A DNA stretch of 11,749 nt from an uncultured Lachnospiraceae bacterium (GTDB lineage Bacteria; Bacillota; Clostridia; Lachnospirales; Lachnospiraceae), in contig CAJTVK010000126.1 of assembly GCA_910579645.1 (NCBI GenBank), forward strand, positions 1 through 11,749. Direction: 5' to 3'. Below the pieces are notes generated by a model that ran no database searches, was not told where the DNA came from, and saw only the letters and a list, made by a program, of their open reading frames with translations. Shown here piece after piece: positions 5,641-11,749 of the stretch. The translations under genes were made by a program, and so were the position numbers. Each line of letters opens with the position of its first letter. The first letter of the stretch is position 1.

Positions 5641-6593
5641 AGAAAGCGGCGGGAAGGGAAAACGAAAAAAGGGAAGGCAGCGGAAATGCGCTGCATAAAG
5701 CAGCGGATATGCTGCTGCCGTTCCTGATTTATTATATCGTGCATGATCTGGCAGCGGTTCTGCTGGCTTTTCTGACGGGGCTGAGTTTGGGATGCTTCGG
5801 GGAAGGCTATCGGAAATTTATGGAGACTCATGCGGCATCGGCGGATGGTGTGCGCAACGGGTTGGCGTTATGTATCGGCGCGTTGGCCGTATGGCCGATG
5901 ACGAAACGGGAATTGCAGCAGGCAGAATGGCAGGAGACGGGGAATGGCCGGCAGCGGAGAGAAATGCCGGCGGTGAAGACAGAGCGGCAGGCAGGCGGGC
6001 AGAAAGCCGCAAAGATATTACAGGGGCAAGGAGGAAAGGAAGCAAAGCGGAAGGCTTCGGAATATGCATTGCTGCTCATATGTGCACTATCTATGGCCTT
6101 GGGGATGAATCTGCTGCTGACCTTTACGGGGCTGACAGGCGTGTCGGAAAATTATACGGAAATTGCAGGAAGGCAGTACGGAGTGGCATTCGGCTTGGGA
6201 CTTGTGCTGTACGGGGCAGTATCGCCCGTGGCAGAAGAAATGGTATTCCGTGGATTGATTTACAATCGGATGAAACGGCATCTGCGGACAGGCGCGGCAA
6301 TTGTGCTGTGCGGAATGCTGTTCGGCATATATCACGGGAATCTTGTGCAGGGGATTTACGGCTGTGTCCTGGGAATTGGGATTACCCTTATGTATGAATG
6401 GTATGGCAGTATTTCGGCACCGATTCTGTTTCATGGTGCGGCTAATGCAGGGGTGTTTGCAGTCAGTTACGGCAAGGAAATATTTCAGGGGACGGCATCG
6501 CTTGTTTGCGGCATAGGCCTGCTGGGGATTTCTTTTGCCTGCTTCTTTGCGGCAGGTAGTAGGAAGGGCGGAATGAGGCAAAGGGATAGGTGA
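5637..6593 (+). CDS. CPBP family intramembrane metalloprotease (CAAX/Abi type)
   Basis: The 318-residue protein starts at ATG 5637 inside the HAD stop (ATGA), with GGAGG (5621-5625) as its ribosome site. It shows several membrane helices (about 25-50, 72-88, 143-165, 182-198, 216-240, 245-290). The three CPBP motifs are present: EEMVFRG (E200, E201, R205), a His in GIYHGN (H233) and FHGAAN (H266, N270). In this family the glutamates and histidines form a metal-type active site within the membrane. Members process prenylated proteins, or give bacteriocin immunity in Gram-positive bacteria. Residues about 89-142 are a long hydrophilic Q/E/R/G/K-rich insert between two helices, similar in composition to the HAD repeats. 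The substrate cannot be told. Confidence 0.88.
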   Translation: MKKAAGRENEKREGSGNALHKAADMLLPFLIYYIVHDLAAVLLAFLTGLSLGCFGEGYRKFMETHAASADGVRNGLALCIGALAVWPMTKRELQQAEWQETGNGRQRREMPAVKTERQAGGQKAAKILQGQGGKEAKRKASEYALLLICALSMALGMNLLLTFTGLTGVSENYTEIAGRQYGVAFGLGLVLYGAVSPVAEEMVFRGLIYNRMKRHLRTGAAIVLCGMLFGIYHGNLVQGIYGCVLGIGITLMYEWYGSISAPILFHGAANAGVFAVSYGKEIFQGTASLVCGIGLLGISFACFFAAGSRKGGMRQRDR

Positions 6594-6746
6594 AAAGGAA
6601 AGAAAATTATTTATGCATAAGCAGTGGGAAACGGCAGGGTACAGACCTTGTCGTTTTTAGGTGGAGGTAAGATTTTGATAGATTTATTCCGCGGGACACG
6701 GAAAAGCCGGCGGATATGCTTCGGAAAATTTAGGAGAGATGAAAAA
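6594..6746 (+). other. Gap before the two-component operon, no clear promoter
   Basis: The 153-base gap holds the palindrome TTATGCATAA (6611-6620) and a second ribosome-like site GGAGG (6663-6667). That site lies seven bases before an in-frame TTG (6675). I see no convincing -35/-10 pair and no intrinsic terminator, so transcription may come from upstream. Confidence 0.35.
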
Positions 6747-7418
6747 ATGATGGAAATCTATTATATGGAAGACGATGAAAATATTGCAATGGCTGTAAAG
6801 GAATATCTAAGCCGGAAGGGGTATGAAGTTTCTGTGTTCGGGACGCTGGAAAGCGGAAGGAAGGCATTGGAGTACCATATTCCGAGCCTTGCGCTGATTG
6901 ACTGGAATATGCCGGACGGCGAGGGAAACAGCTTTTGCAGATGGATACGTTCCAGATGGAAAGAGCTGCCAGTCATTTTTCTGACTGTCCGAAATGATAC
7001 CCGTGATATTATTTCCTGTTTTGAATATGGGACAGATGATTATGTGACAAAACCCTTTGAGCTGGAAGTGCTGCATTCCCGCATCCGCGCATTGCTGCGC
7101 AGGGCAGGGAACGTGCAGGGACGGTATCTTTCCTGCGGTTCTATTTCCATTGACAAAAACAAAACGGCAGTATTTTGCGGTGAGGAAGAAATAACTGTCA
7201 GCCAAGCAGAATATCAACTTTTGCAGCTTTTAATGGAAAATAAGGGGAAAACCGTCACAAGAGAACGGCTGCTGAATCAAATCTGGGACAATAACGGAAA
7301 TTATGTCAATGACAATACGCTGACCGTGACAATGAAACGGCTTAGGGAAAAACTCCGTCATCCGTCCTGCTTAAAAACAATACGGAGCTTTGGCTACCGT
7401 ATGGAGGACGGGATATGA
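6747..7418 (+). CDS. OmpR-family response regulator
   Basis: I choose ATG 6747 (223 residues), with AGGAGAG (6732-6738) eight bases ahead, because the receiver's first strand IYYMEDD begins at residue 4. The receiver domain (about 1-115) has the acidic pair D9 D10, phosphoacceptor D52 in LIDWNMPDG, T80 in FLTV and K102 in VTKPFE. All switch residues are intact. The C-terminal winged helix (about 125-223) has VSQAEYQLLQLL, then NDNTLTVTMKRLREKL and the wing TIRSFGYRM. It should bind tandem direct repeats as a dimer after phosphorylation. Its stop overlaps the kinase start as ATGA, so the two are co-translated. The likely target is the downstream ABC promoter. In-frame TTG 6675 with GGAGG would add 24 residues but is less likely. 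Confidence 0.92.
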   Translation: MMEIYYMEDDENIAMAVKEYLSRKGYEVSVFGTLESGRKALEYHIPSLALIDWNMPDGEGNSFCRWIRSRWKELPVIFLTVRNDTRDIISCFEYGTDDYVTKPFELEVLHSRIRALLRRAGNVQGRYLSCGSISIDKNKTAVFCGEEEITVSQAEYQLLQLLMENKGKTVTRERLLNQIWDNNGNYVNDNTLTVTMKRLREKLRHPSCLKTIRSFGYRMEDGI

Positions 7419-8641
7419 GCAGAAAATCAGATATGAAAATAACAATTCTGTTCGTGCTGTCGGTGGGTCTGATTGCAGCGGCGATAACTGCATACTTTCT
7501 TACCGTTTACTATCGCCATGTGTGCTTTCGCATATTGGGAGGATTTTGTGAAAGTATGATTGAAAATAATCCGGATTCCCGACAGGCTGTTTTGGAATTA
7601 TTGAAAACAAAGGATTTCCGTGTTACGGAGGAAGGTAGCTTATCAAACTACGGTTATTATCCGGCGAATTTAGGGATTACGGATACGGCGGCCCTTTGGA
7701 TTGCCGTCTTGGGGTTTTTGGCGGGCGGCATACTGTTTCTTTTTGCCTTCTGTTATTGGCATAGGAAATCGGACATCCGCATCCAAGCATTGACGGGATA
7801 TTTGGAAAGAATAAATACAGGCGTTCAAGGATTGGTTTTTGAATCATCGGAGGATGAATTTTCAAAACTGCAGGATGAAATATATAAAACGGTGACGGAA
7901 CTTTACCAGACAAGGGAAGAAGCCCTGACAGCAAGAAATAATTATGCTGAAAATCTTTCCAATATTGCCCATCAGCTGAAAACACCGATTACGTCTATTT
8001 CCCTGACTGTACAGATGGCGAAAGAACATTTGGGAGATACTTGTGCCGCAGAAATGCCGCAAGGGTGTGCTTCTATGGCGTGTAAAATGCACGCCAATAT
8101 CAAGGACATAGAACGGCAGATAAGCAGGCTCATGCATTTGGAAGAAGCGCTATTGCTATTGTCCCGCATTGATGCAGGAACGCTTGCATTTGACAGGAAA
8201 CCGACAGATATTTTTACCATCCTTTCTCTGGCATCGGACAATTTATATGAATTGTTCATGCAGAAGAACGTTCTGATTGATATTCCGGAAATGGGTGAGA
8301 TAAATATCAATGTGGATGTAAACTGGACAATGGAAGCGGTCATGAATTTGATGAAAAACTGTATGGAAGCAACAGGGATAGGCACTGCTGTCCATTGTTC
8401 CTATGAAAAAAATCCTCTTTATGTGCAGATACGGATATGGGATGAGGGGGAGGGATTTGCAAAGGAGGATTTGCCGCATTTGTTTGAGCGGTTCTACCGT
8501 GGGAGAAAAGCAAAAAATACCGGAATTGGGATAGGGCTTTCCCTTTCAAAAGCAATCATAGAAATGCAGAATGGAATCCTCCGTGCATTCAATCTTCCGA
8601 ATGGCGGGGCTTGTTTTGAGGTTCGCTTTTATGCCTCATGA
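7415..8641 (+). CDS. Sensor histidine kinase
   Basis: This 408-residue protein has membrane helices at about 8-30 and 92-114, with an extracytoplasmic loop of about 60 residues containing LSNYGYYPANLG. A HAMP-like linker leads to the H-box NIAHQLKTPITSI (phosphoacceptor H186). The catalytic domain has the N-box NLMKNCMEA (N315), the G1 box WDEGEGF (D343), an F box LFERFYRG and the G2 box GIGIGLSLSK (from G370). All parts for autophosphorylation are present. GGAGG (7403-7407) lies seven bases upstream of the start, which overlaps the regulator stop. The loop is too long for BceS-type intramembrane-sensing kinases (loops under about 25 residues), so it may sense a ligand directly. The signal is unknown; peptide antibiotics are a fair guess from the ABC neighbours. 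Confidence 0.92.
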   Translation: MSRKSDMKITILFVLSVGLIAAAITAYFLTVYYRHVCFRILGGFCESMIENNPDSRQAVLELLKTKDFRVTEEGSLSNYGYYPANLGITDTAALWIAVLGFLAGGILFLFAFCYWHRKSDIRIQALTGYLERINTGVQGLVFESSEDEFSKLQDEIYKTVTELYQTREEALTARNNYAENLSNIAHQLKTPITSISLTVQMAKEHLGDTCAAEMPQGCASMACKMHANIKDIERQISRLMHLEEALLLLSRIDAGTLAFDRKPTDIFTILSLASDNLYELFMQKNVLIDIPEMGEININVDVNWTMEAVMNLMKNCMEATGIGTAVHCSYEKNPLYVQIRIWDEGEGFAKEDLPHLFERFYRGRKAKNTGIGIGLSLSKAIIEMQNGILRAFNLPNGGACFEVRFYAS

Positions 8642-8667
8642 AAACAGTGCGGGTCATACTAGGCACA

Positions 8668-8683
8668 GTCACCGAGATGTCAC
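8668..8683 (+). promoter_or_regulatory. Two GTCAC direct repeats 11 bp apart (candidate regulator site)
   Basis: GTCAC occurs at 8668-8672 and 8679-8683, exactly 11 bp apart. The pair covers the -35 position of the ABC promoter and its second copy ends 10 bases before the -10. This is the arrangement of class II sites for OmpR/PhoB-type activators. The regulator gene directly upstream is the obvious candidate. The repeats are short, so chance cannot be excluded. Confidence 0.45.
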
Positions 8684-8690
8684 TTTCATT

Positions 8691-8699
8691 TGTTATAAT
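8691..8699 (+). promoter_or_regulatory. Extended -10 promoter of the ABC transporter genes
   Basis: TGT followed by a perfect TATAAT (8694-8699) forms an extended -10 element. The hexamer 17 bases upstream (accgag) is not a -35, so activation is expected. The transcript would start near 8706, and AGGAGG (8725-8730) serves the ATPase gene. Confidence 0.65.
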
Positions 8700-8700
8700 A

Positions 8701-8720
8701 AGGAACTGTTCCAAAATAAC
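8701..8720 (+). repeat. Solo AGGAACTGTT repeat end
   Basis: AGGAACTGTT at 8701-8710 is identical to both ends of the 112-bp element at 1463-1574, and the next bases CCAAAATAAC resemble its left inner flank. Only one end is visible, so it may be a remnant or chance. It begins directly after the -10 box. Confidence 0.3.
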
Positions 8721-8740
8721 AAACAGGAGGATTTGGCAAC

Positions 8741-9421
8741 ATGGAAATACTAAGATGTACCGGTATCAAAAAAGTATTTGGAAAAGGCGATAATCAGGTT
8801 ACTGCCTTAAACGGAATCAGCCTATCTGTCGAAAAAGGCGATTTTGTCGCAATTGTTGGGGCATCCGGCTCAGGAAAATCAACGCTCCTGCATATTCTGG
8901 GCAGCGTGGACAAGCCTACCTGCGGCACTGTAGCAATAGACGGTGTTGACCTTGGCGGACTGAACGCTACGGATGCCGCAATTTTCAGAAGGAGAAAGGT
9001 TGGGCTGGTTTATCAGTTTTACAACCTGATTCCCACTCTGACGGCAGAAAAAAACATCCTTATGCCTATGCTGCTTGACAAAAGAAAGCCGGATTTGGAT
9101 TACTTTAAAATGATTATAAAGACATTGGGAATAGAGGACAAACTGGAAAGCCTGCCAAGCCAGTTATCCGGAGGGCAGCAGCAGCGGGTTGCAATCGCAA
9201 GGTCTTTGATTTACCGCCCGGTCATCCTTTTCGCTGATGAGCCCACAGGAAACCTTGACCAAAAAAATTCAAAGGAAATCATTGACCTCTTAAAACTGTC
9301 AAACCGAAATTTAAGACAGACGATACTCCTTATTACCCATGATGAAAAAATTGCATTGGAAGCTGACCGGATTGTGACCATTGAAGACGGACAAATTGTC
9401 AGCGACCAGAAGCGGAGGTGA
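8741..9421 (+). CDS. ABC transporter ATP-binding protein (MacB/LolD/Vex-type)
   Basis: The 226-residue protein has every ABC ATPase motif in order: Walker A GASGSGKST (40-48), Q-loop Q92 in VYQFYNLIP, signature LSGGQQQRVAIA (from 142), Walker B VILFADE (161-167) followed by PTGNLD, and switch His H200 in LLITHDE. LNATDAAIFRRRKVGLVYQ is the pattern of the MacB/LolD/BceA branch, whose partners are FtsX-type permeases. It would power the next gene's permease in the cytoplasmic membrane. Family members export or remove peptides or lipoproteins. The start is set by AGGAGG 10 bases upstream. Its stop TGA is embedded in GGAGGTGA, the ribosome site of the permease, so translation is coupled. Confidence 0.95.
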   Translation: MEILRCTGIKKVFGKGDNQVTALNGISLSVEKGDFVAIVGASGSGKSTLLHILGSVDKPTCGTVAIDGVDLGGLNATDAAIFRRRKVGLVYQFYNLIPTLTAEKNILMPMLLDKRKPDLDYFKMIIKTLGIEDKLESLPSQLSGGQQQRVAIARSLIYRPVILFADEPTGNLDQKNSKEIIDLLKLSNRNLRQTILLITHDEKIALEADRIVTIEDGQIVSDQKRR

Positions 9422-9426
9422 GCAGC

Positions 9427-11634
9427 ATGTGGAAGGAATATTCCAAAAGCTATATTAAAAATAACCGTGCCTCCGGCATATCAATTATGGCGGCTGCTCT
9501 TGTTGCTACCTTGTTTTTGTCGCTGTTGTGCGGCTTGGCTTACAATTTTTGGGCGTATGATGTTGAACAAATCATATTGGAAGAGGGCGGCTGGCAAGGG
9601 CGGCTTGTTTGTGAAACATTAGGTTCAGATGACTTGTCGGAAGATAATTTATTATCTTCGATATGTCAATTTGCGAATGTAGAAAAAGCCGTTGTCAACG
9701 GGGAATTATCTAAAAAAGAAGGAACGGTGGCGGACGTTTATTTTAAGAATGCCAGGACTATTTATCATGATATGCCATTAATTGCGGCACAGCTCGGACT
9801 AAATGAAGACTCCATCCAATACAATGCATTGCTTCTATCCCGTTATTTTATCCATAATCCGGAGGATGAGGAGCCGCCGATGCTTTTGACGCTGTATGCG
9901 GCAATACTGATAATTGTGGCAGTGTCGTTAATCTTGATTATCCGAGGTTCCTTTGAATTATCAATGAATGCCAGAATCCGTCAGTTTGGCATATTTTCAA
10001 GTATTGGGGCTACGCCAAGGCAAATTAGGACGTGTCTGCTGCAGGAAGCGATAGTTTTAAGCATATTGCCCATGCTGTTAGGCAGTATGTTTGGGATTTT
10101 AATAAGCTATGGGGTAATAAAAGCGGTCAATTATTATGCTTCGGATGTATCCGGGCGCCACGAAGCTGTTTTTCGGTATCATCCGTCCATATTTGCGGCT
10201 ACCGTTTTCGTTTCCTTCTTAACCGTAATTTTTTCTGCGTGGATTCCCGCAAGAAAACTGAGCGGAATGACACCGCTTGAAGCAATCAGAAATTCAAGTG
10301 GCTTATCTTTAAAGAAAACGAAACATTCTCGGATTTTATCTTATCTTTTCGGCATGAAAGGGGAACTTGCAGGGAACGCATTAAAAGCCCAAAAGAAATC
10401 CCTGAGAATATCCTCGTTCTCACTTTTGCTGTCTTTTCTGGGGTTTTCTATTATGATTTGCTTTACCGCCCTTGCAGATATCAGTACCGGATATACTTAT
10501 TTCGAACGGTATCAGGATGCGTGGGATATCATGATAACCTTAAAGGACACGGACCTGTCTGATTTTGATTTAACAAATGAACTGCAGGATATTTCCAAGA
10601 TACAAGATGCCACAGTATATCAAAAAGCGGAAGCAATGACGTTCCTGCCGGAAGGATTACAGAGCGATGAACTGCGGTCCCTTGGCGGGCTTGAATCGGT
10701 TGCGGGTACACGGAAGGCGGACGGACAGTTTCAAGTATCTGTGCCGATTATTGTATTGGATGACACAAGCTTTTTAGACTTCTGCTCACAGATTGGGACT
10801 GCGCCAAGTCTTGATGGCGCAATCGTATTAAATAAGATTTGGGATAGCATAAACAGCAATTTCCGCTATAAAGAATATGTTTCTTTTGTGGAGGAGGATA
10901 CAAAGACAACAACACTTTGTAAAAACAGCAAAACTCTGGAGATTCCTGTTTTAGCTTATACACAGGAATCGCCCGCGCTAAGGGAAGAATATGAGAATTA
11001 TGCCCTTGTACATTTTATCCCACTTACTATGTGGAAAAAAGCTTTGGAAGAGATATGTGAAGCCGAATCCGACAGTTATATCCGTATTCTTTCAGACGGA
11101 ACTGCAAATCTTGCGGATTTAAGCGGCCTGGAAGAGGGAATCGTGCGGCTTGTATCGGAGCGGTATGAAGTAGAAAGTGAAAACCGAATACAGGAAAGAT
11201 TGTCTAATGACAGTTTAATCCAAGGCATGGTAATGATTCTGGGAGCCTTTTGTGTATTGCTTGCCATTATTGGAATTGCGAATGTCTTTTCAAACACATT
11301 GGGATTTCTCCGTCAGAGGAAGCGGGAATTCGCACAATATATGTCCATTGGCCTGACACCGCAAGAAATGAGGGAAATATTCTGCATAGAAGCGTTTGTG
11401 ACAGCAGGGAAACCGCTTTTGATTACATTGCCCTTTACCGTACTGTTTGTGCAGTTTGCCGTAACGGCAAGTTATTTAGACCCAATGGTATTCTGGTCGG
11501 AAGCACCGGTTCTTCCTATTTTGATATTCGCGGCTGCGATTGTATTGTTTGTTGCGCTTGCTTATTATATTGGAGGAAAGCGTATTTTGCAGTGTGACTT
11601 GAATGAAACATTGCGGAACGATACGTTGATTTAG
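9427..11634 (+). CDS. Two-module FtsX-type ABC transporter permease
   Basis: I choose ATG 9427 (735 residues) behind GGAGGTGA (9414-9421). A GTG at 9418 overlapping the ATPase stop is possible. Hydrophobicity suggests eight helices in two equal modules: one helix (about 17-41), an outer domain (42-150) and three helices (152-174, 204-232, 254-274), then one helix (328-350), a large outer domain (about 351-595) and three helices (600-625, 658-690, 700-722). The modules repeat a motif: FGIFSSIGATP (187-197) and FAQYMSIGLTP (635-645), each followed by a Q/E-E-A-helix. PLEAIRN (283-289) and NETLRND near the C-terminus also correspond. This is the FtsX fold twice, as in mechanotransmission-type ABC permeases. 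BceB usually has ten helices and one outer domain, so this is a different subtype. Substrate unknown; antimicrobial peptide removal is inferred from the two-component neighbours. Confidence 0.88.
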   Translation: MWKEYSKSYIKNNRASGISIMAAALVATLFLSLLCGLAYNFWAYDVEQIILEEGGWQGRLVCETLGSDDLSEDNLLSSICQFANVEKAVVNGELSKKEGTVADVYFKNARTIYHDMPLIAAQLGLNEDSIQYNALLLSRYFIHNPEDEEPPMLLTLYAAILIIVAVSLILIIRGSFELSMNARIRQFGIFSSIGATPRQIRTCLLQEAIVLSILPMLLGSMFGILISYGVIKAVNYYASDVSGRHEAVFRYHPSIFAATVFVSFLTVIFSAWIPARKLSGMTPLEAIRNSSGLSLKKTKHSRILSYLFGMKGELAGNALKAQKKSLRISSFSLLLSFLGFSIMICFTALADISTGYTYFERYQDAWDIMITLKDTDLSDFDLTNELQDISKIQDATVYQKAEAMTFLPEGLQSDELRSLGGLESVAGTRKADGQFQVSVPIIVLDDTSFLDFCSQIGTAPSLDGAIVLNKIWDSINSNFRYKEYVSFVEEDTKTTTLCKNSKTLEIPVLAYTQESPALREEYENYALVHFIPLTMWKKALEEICEAESDSYIRILSDGTANLADLSGLEEGIVRLVSERYEVESENRIQERLSNDSLIQGMVMILGAFCVLLAIIGIANVFSNTLGFLRQRKREFAQYMSIGLTPQEMREIFCIEAFVTAGKPLLITLPFTVLFVQFAVTASYLDPMVFWSEAPVLPILIFAAAIVLFVALAYYIGGKRILQCDLNETLRNDTLI

Positions 11635-11637
11635 GGA

Positions 11638-11676
11638 TAAAGATTCGGAAATGGTTTTCTGCGGATTAAATCTTTA
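11638..11676 (+). other. Weak inverted repeat after the permease gene
   Basis: TAAAGATT (11638-11645) and AATCTTTA (11669-11676) are exact reverse complements with a 23-base loop. There is no GC-rich stem or T tract, so I do not call a terminator. Nothing else is seen before the window ends in a run of eight G (11742-11749). Confidence 0.25.
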
Positions 11677-11749
11677 AAGCGTTGAAGCGTCTTGTCGGAT
11701 ATGGTAGGATGATAATATCATGTTAAGATGATTGTATGGGTGGGGGGGG

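Noticed and set aside
8741..11634. Calling the transporter BceAB
   Set aside because: The permease shows eight helices in two modules with two outer domains rather than the BceB layout, so only the broader FtsX-type family is supported.
11742..11749. G8 run at the window end as a second phase-variable tract
   Set aside because: It runs to the window edge, so its length and context cannot be judged.

Overview
The window reads as chromosomal DNA of a Gram-positive Clostridia-type bacterium, most likely Lachnospiraceae. Reasons: strong GGAGG ribosome binding sites, sigma-A type promoters, Firmicutes-style LysM, CPBP and two-component/ABC protein families, and short intergenic repeats with AGGAACTGTT ends. 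This placement is inference from sequence style; no marker gene is present.

Left part (1-1600). A MarR regulator gene and a MATE-family efflux pump gene (cut by the window edge) lie on the minus strand and look like one drug-responsive operon. The MarR promoter is a near-perfect TTGACA-17-TATAAT, flanked by duplicated candidate operators. The 387-base divergent region and the marR-MATE gap hold copies of a short repeat family. One copy forms a 112-bp element with AGGAACTGTT inverted ends and a terminator-like hairpin.

Middle part (1601-6593, plus strand). A small basic ORF with a G8 tract is stop-start coupled to a DUF3431-like protein of glycosyltransferase-like type. A large membrane-anchored LysM protein with C-terminal leucine-rich repeats follows; its promoter region carries a TGATGCA array in strict 11-bp phase. 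Next come a HAD hydrolase with an eight-copy 11-residue tandem repeat inserted in its catalytic fold, and a CPBP intramembrane protease that overlaps it by ATGA. This block is G+A rich on the coding strand.

Right part (6594-11749, plus strand). An OmpR-family response regulator and a histidine kinase overlap by ATGA. They are followed by an ABC ATPase and a large two-module FtsX-type permease, also tightly coupled. A separate extended -10 promoter with two GTCAC direct repeats 11 bp apart sits before the ATPase gene. The likely logic is that the kinase senses an envelope signal (possibly an antimicrobial peptide), and the regulator activates the ABC genes. The permease has two extracytoplasmic domains and the kinase has a real extracytoplasmic sensor, so this is not a standard BceRS-BceAB module. 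I saw no tRNA, rRNA, CRISPR array or transposase.
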